From Planctomycetota bacterium (lineage in GTDB: Bacteria; Planctomycetota; UBA1135), in NCBI GenBank assembly GCA_022447335.1, contig JAKVCF010000002.1, positions 1 through 40,254 on the forward strand: a stretch of DNA of 40,254 nt. The letters run 5' to 3'. The position numbers were made by a program, and so were the translations under genes. Below are positions 24,602-31,960 of this stretch, in pieces (the stretch's first letter is position 1; each line of letters begins with the position of its first letter). The notes under the pieces are model-generated. The model was not told the origin of the DNA, searched no databases, and saw nothing but the letters and a program-made list of their open reading frames with translations.

Positions 24602-25551
24602 AGTCGGCTTCACAAGCGATCGTACGGTGGTTTGACTCCTGGGCAGGCGTTGATGAATCACACGACCTGCGCAATGAAATAGACTGGACGCGCGTCCTTC
24701 CCTTCATTGGCATGCACCTCGCGTGCATCGCCATAATATGGGTCGGCGTTAGCTCGGCGGCAGTTACCGTCGCGATCGGCGGGTACTTCCTGCGCATGTT
24801 TGCGATCACAGGCTTCTATCATCGCTACTTTAGTCACCGCGCCTTTGAGACCTCACGCCTGGTTCAGTTCTTGGGCGGTTTTCTCGGAGCGACCTCGACC
24901 CAACGTGGACCCCTATGGTGGGCGGCACATCACCGCTTACACCATCGCCACTCGGATGAACCTGCCGACGCTCACTCGCCAATCCAGCACAGCCTTCTGA
25001 CTAGTCATGTGGGCTGGTTTTTAAACACGGCAAACTTCCGCACGCGCACTGAACAGGTACCTGACCTGATGAAGTTCCCCGAATTGCGCCTGCTCGATCG
25101 CTTTGATGTGCTAGCTCCGGCTATCTATGCCGCGGGCTGCCTTCTACTGGGCCGCGCACTCGAAACGTGGGCACCCAACCTTGGCACGAACGGGCCGCAG
25201 ATGCTGGTGTGGGGATTTTTTGTATCGACTGTGGCCCTGTACCACGGCACCTTCACAATCAACTCACTCGCACACCTCTGGGGAAAACGTCGTTATAAGA
25301 CGGAAGACGACAGTCGCAATAACTGGCTTCTTTCGATAATCACGCTCGGCGAAGGGTGGCACAACAACCATCACTACCACCCCGGATCCGCCCGCCAAGG
25401 TTTCCGCTGGTGGGAATTCGATCCGACGTGGTACGCGCTAAAAGTGTTTGAAAAAATGGGGGTTATCTGGAATGTCCGCGGCGTACCAAAACGAGTGATA
25501 CATGCCGGGAAGCTCGCGCGTAAATCGAACCACCAGAAGAGGGCTACCTAA
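24598..25551 (+). CDS. Membrane fatty acid desaturase (delta-9 type)
   Basis: A 317-residue di-iron desaturase. The three histidine boxes are HRYFSH (75-80), HHRLHH (111-116) and HNNHH (255-259), with the extra conserved His in NSLAHLWG. Helical hairpins at about 33-75 and 170-215. This is the acyl-CoA/phospholipid delta-9 family that makes cis double bonds aerobically, giving the substrate for CFA-type methyltransferases. The frame opens at 24568, but the ATG at 24598 forms an ATGA overlap with the upstream stop and is preferred. Its stop overlaps the oxidase start (TAATG). Confidence 0.92.
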   Translation: MKSASQAIVRWFDSWAGVDESHDLRNEIDWTRVLPFIGMHLACIAIIWVGVSSAAVTVAIGGYFLRMFAITGFYHRYFSHRAFETSRLVQFLGGFLGATSTQRGPLWWAAHHRLHHRHSDEPADAHSPIQHSLLTSHVGWFLNTANFRTRTEQVPDLMKFPELRLLDRFDVLAPAIYAAGCLLLGRALETWAPNLGTNGPQMLVWGFFVSTVALYHGTFTINSLAHLWGKRRYKTEDDSRNNWLLSIITLGEGWHNNHHYHPGSARQGFRWWEFDPTWYALKVFEKMGVIWNVRGVPKRVIHAGKLARKSNHQKRAT

Positions 25552-26867
25552 TGCGCATTGCCGTGGTTGGCGGCGGCGTGTCTGGACTGGTAGCCGCATG
25601 GCTGCTCGCACGTGAACACGAAGTCGTGCTGTACGAGGCCGAAAATCGCATCGGCGGCCATGCGCATACTAGTGAAGTTGACTTCGGCGACGGGCCGATT
25701 GCCGTCGACACTGGATTTATTGTCTTTAATCACCGCACCTATCCGCTGTTCCGCCGTGTACTACAGGAACTTGGCGTTCCTGAAAAACTTTCCAATATGA
25801 GCTTTAGCGCGTCGATTCCTTCACGTGGGATCGAATACAACGGCGCCAGTTTCAATAAACTCTTTGCGCAACGCCGTAATCTAATTCGGCCGTCTTTCTG
25901 GCGCATGGTTCGCGGCATCCTGCGCTTTTACAAAGAGTCTCGCGAACTACTTTCTCCCGAAGCCGCAGAAGTAGCGCTTGGCGAATACCTGCAGAAGAAT
26001 CGCTATGCTCGCGAATTTGTTGATGACCACCTAGTTCCGATGGCCGCCGCCGTTTGGTCTACGGATCGTGAGCGAATGATGGACTTCCCAGCACGCTTCC
26101 TCGTGCGCTTCTTTGACCACCACGGATTTCTCGAAGTGGATAACCGCCCAGCATGGTTCACAGTCGAGGGTGGTTCGCGCGAATATGTGGCGGCTATCAG
26201 CCGCCAACTCGGAGGCGCAGTTCGGTCGGGTACCCCGGTGAAAAATATCGCGCGGTTGCCCAAACATAGTGGCAGTAGTCACAGCATGCGCGTGACCTCA
26301 AGAGAAAGTGTTGATCTGTTCGATCAAGTCGTGCTCGCAACACATAGCGATACCACGCTGCGCTTGCTTGAAGACCCAACAAAAGCTGAGGGCGAGGTGC
26401 TCAGCGCGCTTCCTTACCAAAACAATGTGGCGCAGCTTCACTCTGATGCTTCGGTTATGCCAAAAAAACGCCGCGCCTGGGCTAGCTGGAACTATCACGT
26501 CGGCCGCAACTCGAAAGCACCACCGACCATCACTTATTGGATGAACTTATTACAAGGCATCGAGTCACCCGAGCCACTCTTTGTCACACTCAACCGGCAA
26601 GAAGAAATCGACCCGGCCAAAGTACATGGCCAGTGGAACTATGCTCATCCGCTGTACACCGCGCAAACCGTCGCTGCGCAAATGCGGCGCCTAGAGATCC
26701 AAGGAGTTGACCGCATCTGGTATGCCGGCGCCTATTGGGGATATGGATTTCACGAAGACGGAGTACGTTCCGCCGTCGAAGTAGCGCGTCGTCTCGGCGT
26801 GCCTTTCGCCGAAGACTTACCTGAACGTGAGATCGATCGGTTATTAACCATGGAGGCTGTTACGTGA
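25551..26867 (+). CDS. FAD-dependent amine-oxidase-like protein (COG2907)
   Basis: A 438-residue flavoprotein. The N-terminal dinucleotide-binding fold is clear (VVGGGVSGLVAAWLLA at 5-20, E30 at the end of strand 2, RIGGHAHT), with a second FAD contact at the C-terminus (GAYWGYGFHEDGVRSAVE). It belongs to the COG2907 group that sits next to DUF1365 and cfa genes in proteobacteria, where members take part in oxidising methylated or cyclopropanated acyl chains (the furan fatty acid pathway of Rhodobacter is one studied case; whether this is the same step is unknown). Overlaps neighbours on both sides. Confidence 0.88.
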   Translation: MRIAVVGGGVSGLVAAWLLAREHEVVLYEAENRIGGHAHTSEVDFGDGPIAVDTGFIVFNHRTYPLFRRVLQELGVPEKLSNMSFSASIPSRGIEYNGASFNKLFAQRRNLIRPSFWRMVRGILRFYKESRELLSPEAAEVALGEYLQKNRYAREFVDDHLVPMAAAVWSTDRERMMDFPARFLVRFFDHHGFLEVDNRPAWFTVEGGSREYVAAISRQLGGAVRSGTPVKNIARLPKHSGSSHSMRVTSRESVDLFDQVVLATHSDTTLRLLEDPTKAEGEVLSALPYQNNVAQLHSDASVMPKKRRAWASWNYHVGRNSKAPPTITYWMNLLQGIESPEPLFVTLNRQEEIDPAKVHGQWNYAHPLYTAQTVAAQMRRLEIQGVDRIWYAGAYWGYGFHEDGVRSAVEVARRLGVPFAEDLPEREIDRLLTMEAVT

Positions 26868-27676
26868 TGCAGGGCATCCCTGGTTGCTCGATCTACTACG
26901 GACGCGTGCGACACCGGCGATACACGCCGCGAATCCACTCCTTCTCCTACAGCCTTTTCTTAGTCGGGATCGACTTAGACCGGGCCGAAGAAGCGATGGG
27001 GGTAAGCAAACTGTTGGGCTATGAACGCTTTGCTCACTCAAGCTTCCGCCGCACTGACTACTACGGCGATCCTTCTGTAGCACTCGGCACCGCAGTGCGT
27101 AATCGCGTTGAAGCCGAATCCGGCTTCCGCCCAACGGGGCCGATTGAACTGGTCACACAGCTGCGCACCTTTGGCTACTCATTCAACCCGGTCAGCTTCT
27201 ACTACTGCTGGACGCCGGATCGCAGCCAACTACAGGCCATCCTCGTAGAGATTACCAATACCCCATGGGGGGAGCGCCACTCATACGTACTGCCCTGGCA
27301 GGCCTTAAAGGAAAAGGGCTTAAACACGCTCAGGCGCCGCAGTCAGCGCTGGGCCTTCCGCAAAGATTTTCATATCTCTCCTTTCAGCCCAATGGAGATC
27401 GAGCATGACTGGCGTTTCGCCCAACCGGGACAACGCCTTAGCGTGCACATGATCAATCGCGCATTGAACCGTAGCGCAGAGTTCGATGCCACACTGCTAC
27501 TTAAGCGTCACCCTTTCACGCGCCGTGAAGTGCGGCGAGCCCTGTTGCGCCACCCATTCCTGCCCGGGAAGTCCTTGTTCGGAATTTACTGGCAAGCGCT
27601 AAAACTATTCTTGAAGCGCGCACCCTTCCACGCGCACCCCGCTAAGCGATCCACCAAATCCGCCGAAAGTTCATGA
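26867..27676 (+). CDS. DUF1365 protein
   Basis: About 269 residues, highly basic. Family landmarks: IYYGRVRHRRYTPRIHSFSY at the N-terminus, a central QLRTFGYSFNPVSFYYCW, then EITNTPWGERHSYVLPW and a predicted amphipathic C-terminal helix. DUF1365 (COG3496) occurs almost always next to a COG2907 oxidase and a cfa gene, but its biochemical role is not known; it may be a lipid-binding or plasmid-partition-unrelated membrane-surface protein. A GTG at 26864 directly precedes the ATG; either way translation is coupled to the oxidase stop. Confidence 0.88.
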   Translation: MQGIPGCSIYYGRVRHRRYTPRIHSFSYSLFLVGIDLDRAEEAMGVSKLLGYERFAHSSFRRTDYYGDPSVALGTAVRNRVEAESGFRPTGPIELVTQLRTFGYSFNPVSFYYCWTPDRSQLQAILVEITNTPWGERHSYVLPWQALKEKGLNTLRRRSQRWAFRKDFHISPFSPMEIEHDWRFAQPGQRLSVHMINRALNRSAEFDATLLLKRHPFTRREVRRALLRHPFLPGKSLFGIYWQALKLFLKRAPFHAHPAKRSTKSAESS

Positions 27677-28962
27677 GTCAACCCCGCACTATTTCTGCTC
27701 CGGCACCTCGTGATGTCGCCGCTACCCACCCAGGCTGGCTGACACGCGTAGCGGGCAACGCCCTTTCAAAGGTCGGGCGGAAAGGCCTACTTACTCGACT
27801 GGAAAAGCTGCATTTTGGCGAGCTGACAATCGAAGAAGGTGGTCAAAAGCACCGCTTTGGGGCCCCCACAAACGACGGCCTAGCCGCAACGTTAAGTGTT
27901 CATGATTCGCGATTCTGGACTGAGCTTCTGGCTAGTGGAACCGTTGGCGCAGGCGAAGCCTATCGCCAAGGTTGGTGGGCAGCGGAAGATCTAACTCAAG
28001 TTGTTCGCATTCTTGTGCGCAACCGTGCGGTCATGGAAGACGTGGAAGGCGGCTTAGCAGCATTGGCTGCACCCCTGCGCAAGATGGCTCACTGGGCTAA
28101 CCGGAATACTATTGAGGGGAGTCGCAAGAATATCGAAGCTCACTACGACCTCTCAAATGACTTCTTCTCATTGATCCTCGATCCGACAATGACGTACTCG
28201 TGCGGGATTTATCTATCAAAAGATGCCTCGCTCGAAAGCGCCTCGATAGAGAAGATCGATCGCCTGTGCCGAAAGCTTGAGTTAAAGCCTGGTATGCGCC
28301 TACTCGAAATTGGCACCGGATGGGGTGCACTGGCAATTCATGCGGCTAAGAACTATGGAGTACGAGTCACGACCACGACTATCTCCGATCGCCAGGCTGA
28401 ATGGGCGGAACGCCGCATCACTGAAGAAGGGCTGGGTGATCAGGTCACCCTGCTGCGCAAGGACTATCGTAAGCTCGAAGGCAAGTTCGACAGAATTGTT
28501 TCGGTCGAGATGATTGAGGCCATCGGATGGCAGTATTTCGACTCGTACTTTGAAGTCATTGGCAAGCGCCTAGAAGACGACGGCCTAGCCGCCATTCAGG
28601 CCATTACGATTGCCGACCAGCATTACGAGAGCGCCCGCGCCTCCGTAGACTTTATTCAGAAGTACATCTTCCCAGGCTGTTGCATTCCATCGATCAGCGC
28701 GCTCTTAGAGTCTGCGACTCAGTCAAGCGACCTAAAGCTAATTGGGCTCGAAGACATTACGCCGCACTATGTGCGCACTCTGGCCGAATGGCGCAAGAAT
28801 ATGTTCGATAACCAAGAGCAAGTTCGAGCCCTTGGTTTAGACGACAAGTTCATCCGTACCTGGGACTACTACTTCAGCTATTGCGAAGGGGGCTTTGCGG
28901 AAAGCCAGCTCGGCGACGTCCAGATGCTCTTTGGTAAGCCACGCTACCAGGTCCCAGCGTGA
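27673..28962 (+). CDS. cfa: Cyclopropane-fatty-acyl-phospholipid synthase
   Basis: A 429-residue SAM-dependent enzyme that adds a methylene group across the double bond of phospholipid acyl chains. Lipid-binding N-terminal domain (1-150), then YDLSNDFFSLILD, the conserved YSCGIY with Cys177, the SAM loop LLEIGTGWGAL (210-220), VEMIEAIGWQYFDSYF and FIQKYIFPGC, and the late ITPHYVRTLAEWRKN. All are standard Cfa blocks. ATGA overlap with DUF1365; its TGA overlaps the GTG of DUF2878. With the desaturase upstream, the operon can both make and modify the double bond. Confidence 0.92.
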   Translation: MSQPRTISAPAPRDVAATHPGWLTRVAGNALSKVGRKGLLTRLEKLHFGELTIEEGGQKHRFGAPTNDGLAATLSVHDSRFWTELLASGTVGAGEAYRQGWWAAEDLTQVVRILVRNRAVMEDVEGGLAALAAPLRKMAHWANRNTIEGSRKNIEAHYDLSNDFFSLILDPTMTYSCGIYLSKDASLESASIEKIDRLCRKLELKPGMRLLEIGTGWGALAIHAAKNYGVRVTTTTISDRQAEWAERRITEEGLGDQVTLLRKDYRKLEGKFDRIVSVEMIEAIGWQYFDSYFEVIGKRLEDDGLAAIQAITIADQHYESARASVDFIQKYIFPGCCIPSISALLESATQSSDLKLIGLEDITPHYVRTLAEWRKNMFDNQEQVRALGLDDKFIRTWDYYFSYCEGGFAESQLGDVQMLFGKPRYQVPA

Positions 28963-29486
28963 ACCTCCTGGCTCTATTCTTAGTTTTCCAGGGGGCCTGG
29001 TTCGCGATCGTATATAGCGGCGCACAAGGAAACTCGGTCTGGGCGATAGCAGCAACGGCAATGGCACTTGGGCTGCTGATACGCATGTACTCAGCCCGTG
29101 GCGTACTGCTCCGCGCGACAATCGGCGCCTCCTGCGGCATTGTGCTCGACGGCACACTAATTTATTTCGACCTGACCACCTTCCCAGCGACTTGCGGGCT
29201 ACCTTTTGGCGAGGATGTCCTACCGCTCTGGATGCTCTGCCTCTGGTCGATCTTCGCAGCAATCCTGCCCTATATGGTTCCCTGGCTCGAAGGCCGACGC
29301 GCACTCGGCGTCGTCTTCGGGGCAGCCGGAGGGCCTATCGCTTACTTCTCGGCTGAAAAGTTGGGCGCCATCGAAGTCGCTGGCCTACTAGGCTACAGCG
29401 CAGTAGGCATAGCCTGGTCTGCTGCAATGGCAGTACTACCACTCGCCGAGCACAAGCCGAAAGCCTCTGGATCCTTGCGGCAGTAA
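28959..29486 (+). CDS. DUF2878 membrane protein
   Basis: A 175-residue protein with five or six hydrophobic helices. The family block LPLWMLCLWSIFAAILPYMVPWLEGRR and GGPIAYFSAEKLGAI is recognisable. DUF2878 typically ends the FAD-oxidase/DUF1365/cfa cluster in gammaproteobacteria; no function is known. GTG start at 28959 overlaps the cfa stop by 4 nt. The stop codon lies inside a hairpin at 29470-29499. Confidence 0.8.
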   Translation: MNLLALFLVFQGAWFAIVYSGAQGNSVWAIAATAMALGLLIRMYSARGVLLRATIGASCGIVLDGTLIYFDLTTFPATCGLPFGEDVLPLWMLCLWSIFAAILPYMVPWLEGRRALGVVFGAAGGPIAYFSAEKLGAIEVAGLLGYSAVGIAWSAAMAVLPLAEHKPKASGSLRQ

Positions 29487-29499
29487 AGCTGCCAGGATC
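29470..29499. terminator. Hairpin over the end of the lipid operon
   Basis: GATCC (29470-29474) and GGATC (29495-29499) enclose an inner stem GGCAG/CTGCC (29479-29483 and 29489-29493) with a 5-nt loop that contains the stop codon of DUF2878. It sits between convergent genes and can act in both directions. No T run follows, so strength is uncertain. Confidence 0.5.
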
Positions 29500-29517
29500 T
29501 ACAAATAGCTCGAGCGA

Positions 29518-29952
29518 CTACCGGCGTGAAGCTGGCAATACTGGTACAGGGCGCCGGTTTTCATCGACAGCGACATAAGTAACCTCTGCTTCGGTAACAC
29601 GAATCTCTTCACCATCTGAATCATCTTTACGCTGCACCTTAACGAGCACCTTCACTTGGACCGAAGTTCTACCTACCTTGCAAACTTGTGCGTAGAAGGA
29701 ACAAAGGTCTCCCACGAATACAGGCTCGTGGAAAACAATCTCGTTCATCGCCACCGTCACGAAGCGACGAGCTGGATTGAGCTTGCGAACTGGGACAACT
29801 CCCGCCAAGTCGATGTGCGCAAGAATAACGCCACCGAAGATCGTGCCCTGCGCATTGGTATCACGCGGCAGCAAGATCGTACGCAAGGCAAGCTCTGTCG
29901 GATAGTCGCAATCGTCGCCGCAAAGTTCAGAGCTATCGTGTATTCCAGTCAT
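29518..29952 (-). CDS. Acyl-CoA thioesterase, YciA/BACH-like hotdog protein
   Basis: A 144-residue single hotdog-domain protein that hydrolyses acyl-CoA. The family signature is LPRDTNAQGTIFGGVILAHIDLAG, with the catalytic Asp in the DTNAQG segment, then RFVTVAMNEIVFHEPVFVGDL. Length is normal for YciA. The ATG at 29952 is 7 nt past the stop of the DUF1080 gene; the open frame to 30000 would overlap that gene. Downstream of it is the convergent lipid operon, which has a related subject (acyl chains), though the genes point at each other. Confidence 0.87.
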   Translation of the reverse strand: MTGIHDSSELCGDDCDYPTELALRTILLPRDTNAQGTIFGGVILAHIDLAGVVPVRKLNPARRFVTVAMNEIVFHEPVFVGDLCSFYAQVCKVGRTSVQVKVLVKVQRKDDSDGEEIRVTEAEVTYVAVDENRRPVPVLPASRR

Positions 29953-29959
29953 AATTTTC

Positions 29960-30715
29960 TCAGTTGATGTCTTCGCGGATTTGCAGATTACGGAACTCAA
30001 TCAGTGCGCCCTCGGCTTCTAGTGCCAGATAACCCGTGCTGGGCTTGCACATGAATCCGCGGTTTACTAGTACGCCATTAACCCAAAGGGTCACTTGACC
30101 GTCAACAGCGCGTAAAGCATAAGTATTCCATTCGCCCGCAGGGCGCACCACGCGCCCACTTGGAAAACTCCGCGAGCTGTTCGGATTTCCCACTTTGTAC
30201 TCACTGCCATCCTCGGCTTGGTACACAATTTCTGGATTCTCCGCCTCCATGCTCGCTTCGCCAACTGGGAAGATGTCGCCGTGCGAAGTGAACCAGTTTG
30301 ATGGCGCCCCACGATCCTTGATCCAGTTTTCCTCGTAGCCGAGGTCGAGTACCTGAATCTCGATACCCGTGCGCGGCAGTTGACCTGGTGGTAAATCAGT
30401 AAAGGCCGACTCAGGGCACCAAAGGAAAATGCCTGAGTTTCCTGCGTAGTCATGATGCTTCCACTCAACGGTTAACTCAAAATCGGAGTACTCCTTTCTT
30501 GAGCGCGCGCCCCCCATCGGCTTCCCAGTGCAGATGATGGAGTTACCTTCTTGGCGCCACGTCGTCCCGTCACCATTGACGTTGACGAAGTCTTCAAGCG
30601 TAAGATCAACCCAACCACCGCCAGCGAACTCTTTCGGAATCCCCGGGTACGGCACCGCGCAGGACGATGCGAGCACCAAAAGCAAAGCAAGTCTCAATAG
30701 AACGGGGAAAAGCAT
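29960..30715 (-). CDS. DUF1080 lipoprotein (3-keto-disaccharide hydrolase domain)
   Basis: A 251-residue protein with a lipoprotein signal (LLRLALLLVLASSC, Cys at 19) and one concanavalin-like jelly-roll domain. DUF1080 landmarks: GWVDLTLEDFVNVNGDGTTWRQ, SDFELTVEWKH, NSGIFLWCPE, GIEIQVLDLG, and GEWNTYALRAVDGQVTLWVNG near the end. Some members hydrolyse 3-keto-glycosides; the domain is greatly expanded in Planctomycetota and Bacteroidota. It lies 24 nt after the alpha/beta hydrolase gene and just before the thioesterase, all leftward. Confidence 0.88.
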   Translation of the reverse strand: MLFPVLLRLALLLVLASSCAVPYPGIPKEFAGGGWVDLTLEDFVNVNGDGTTWRQEGNSIICTGKPMGGARSRKEYSDFELTVEWKHHDYAGNSGIFLWCPESAFTDLPPGQLPRTGIEIQVLDLGYEENWIKDRGAPSNWFTSHGDIFPVGEASMEAENPEIVYQAEDGSEYKVGNPNSSRSFPSGRVVRPAGEWNTYALRAVDGQVTLWVNGVLVNRGFMCKPSTGYLALEAEGALIEFRNLQIREDIN

Positions 30716-30739
30716 CGGAGAAAGTGTACTTGAGTCTTC

Positions 30740-31399
30740 TTAAGGTTGAGTAATCCAGCTTTCGAGTTGACGCTGGGTCCAGCTGCTGACTTCGTCGAGC
30801 TGGCCCTGGAAAAAGTGCGTCCCCCCCTCGATTACATGTAGAGCGCCGCCATGCTGTTTGACTCGATTCATACTCGCCAGATTGACGTACTCATCTGCGC
30901 TGCCCATTAAAAAGCTGTTACGCTCTGGCCAAATCTCGCCTTGGGGCCAAGCGTAGAAATTAGTCGGCCAAGCAACGCCCATATAGCCCGCCGGCTCGCG
31001 CCCAGCCGCCGTCTCACGGATCGAGAAATCGAGGCCCACGCGCGATCCAAAAGAGAATCCCCAGACAAAGGCTGGAACATCCGGAAGTTGCTCGCGCATC
31101 CAGGCGTAGGCGGCCGCAGCATCATCGACCTCTCCCTCGCCTTCGTCGTAGCGGCCTTCGGACTGTCCCACCCCGCGAAAATCAACTCGGAGCGCGGCAC
31201 AACCAGCCGCCAATGAGCCCAGCGCGCCATGGCGCACTACATTGCTCTGACGCGAACCGCCATGCAAAGGGTGCGGGTGCAAATGGAGCACTGCCGCTTT
31301 GGGCTCCGTGTATGGCCGCTCAAAAGTCGCATGCAGCCGCCCCGCCAAACCATCCAGGAACAACCGGCGAGGCGGCTGGGTATCGAGATCGCGCACCAT
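30740..31399 (-). CDS. Alpha/beta hydrolase (COG2945-like)
   Basis: A 219-residue small serine hydrolase. Oxyanion region HPHPLHGGS (41-49), nucleophile Ser116 in GFSFGS, acid in the GSADEYV segment, and catalytic His in GGTHFF near the C-terminus. The HPHPxxGG start is typical of the COG2945 family, whose natural substrates are unknown. ATG at 31399 is 58 nt from the divergent unrecognised gene. Likely first gene of a leftward operon with DUF1080 and thioesterase genes. Confidence 0.85.
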   Translation of the reverse strand: MVRDLDTQPPRRLFLDGLAGRLHATFERPYTEPKAAVLHLHPHPLHGGSRQSNVVRHGALGSLAAGCAALRVDFRGVGQSEGRYDEGEGEVDDAAAAYAWMREQLPDVPAFVWGFSFGSRVGLDFSIRETAAGREPAGYMGVAWPTNFYAWPQGEIWPERNSFLMGSADEYVNLASMNRVKQHGGALHVIEGGTHFFQGQLDEVSSWTQRQLESWITQP

Positions 31400-31423
31400 T
31401 TTTCTGATCTTTGCCCTTGCAGA

Positions 31424-31433
31424 GGGCTAGCCC
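31424..31433. promoter_or_regulatory. Palindrome in a divergent spacer
   Basis: GGGCTAGCCC is a perfect 10-bp palindrome between the alpha/beta hydrolase start and the rightward gene at 31458. GCCCT at 31413-31417 can also pair with AGGGC at 31423-31427, an alternative hairpin. It could be an operator, but chance occurrence is possible. Confidence 0.25.
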
Positions 31434-31457
31434 AAGCCTGCTATTGTCGCATATACC

Positions 31458-31946
31458 GTGGAACTTGTCGCGACCCTCCTGACGGACGTCCCTCTCGACT
31501 CTCGGAGCTTTCGCGGATTACTACTCGACCTCAGTGAGTCGAGTCTCGCTGGGGCCATTGCGCCTGACGGGCTGATAGCCATCCACGCCTACGGCAACGC
31601 CGATTACGATGACTCGGTGCGTGATGTACGCGTGCGGGCGCGCCCAGCAAACACCGCACCACGCTCAGCAATGGTCGAACTGGCTAAACACAGCTTTCGC
31701 CCGGTCACTGCAATTTCAATTGAGACTTGGGGCGACGCGCCAAGCCGTGAAGACGCCTGGATTCTCTGTTCGCTTTATGCAGACCACCTACAGGGATGGG
31801 TCCTAACTAGTTATCTCGACTTCGACACCGCTGTCGAATACCAGGGCGGTGATGAGCACGGCCTACTACATGTACCGATCGGTGGCCGCCGCCGCAGCGT
31901 ACTCATCTCTGCGTCAACAATGCGTCAACTAGCTGGTGCACGCTAA
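31458..31946 (+). CDS. Protein of unknown function (162 aa)
   Basis: I do not recognise this protein. It begins with a GTG (MELVATLLTDVPLD) and has no signal peptide or membrane segment. Composition is that of a soluble alpha/beta protein, with many Asp, Ala and Arg residues, for example VRDVRVRARPANTAPRSAMVE and VLTSYLDFDTAVEYQGGDEHG. The C-terminus is basic. It lies alone between the divergent hydrolase and the convergent DUF1501 gene, which ends 10 nt away. Codon use is like the neighbours, so it is probably a real gene. Confidence 0.55.
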   Translation: MELVATLLTDVPLDSRSFRGLLLDLSESSLAGAIAPDGLIAIHAYGNADYDDSVRDVRVRARPANTAPRSAMVELAKHSFRPVTAISIETWGDAPSREDAWILCSLYADHLQGWVLTSYLDFDTAVEYQGGDEHGLLHVPIGGRRRSVLISASTMRQLAGAR

Positions 31947-31960
31947 ACCACAAGGCTAGT
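31928..31960. terminator. Hairpin between convergent genes
   Basis: ACTAGC (31928-31933) pairs with GCTAGT (31955-31960) and TGG/CCA can extend it inward, with an asymmetric internal loop. It covers both stop codons of the convergent pair. No T run; weak candidate. Confidence 0.25.

Noticed and set aside
25551..26867. Reading the FAD protein as a phytoene desaturase of a carotenoid cluster, suggested by the CarH neighbour
   Set aside because: No crtB, crtE or cyclase is present, and the sequence and its DUF1365/cfa neighbours fit the COG2907 lipid-associated oxidases.
23573..26867. 10-methylstearate pathway (tmsA/tmsB) as the identity of the lipid genes
   Set aside because: TmsA is a different flavoprotein family from the amine-oxidase-like protein seen here.
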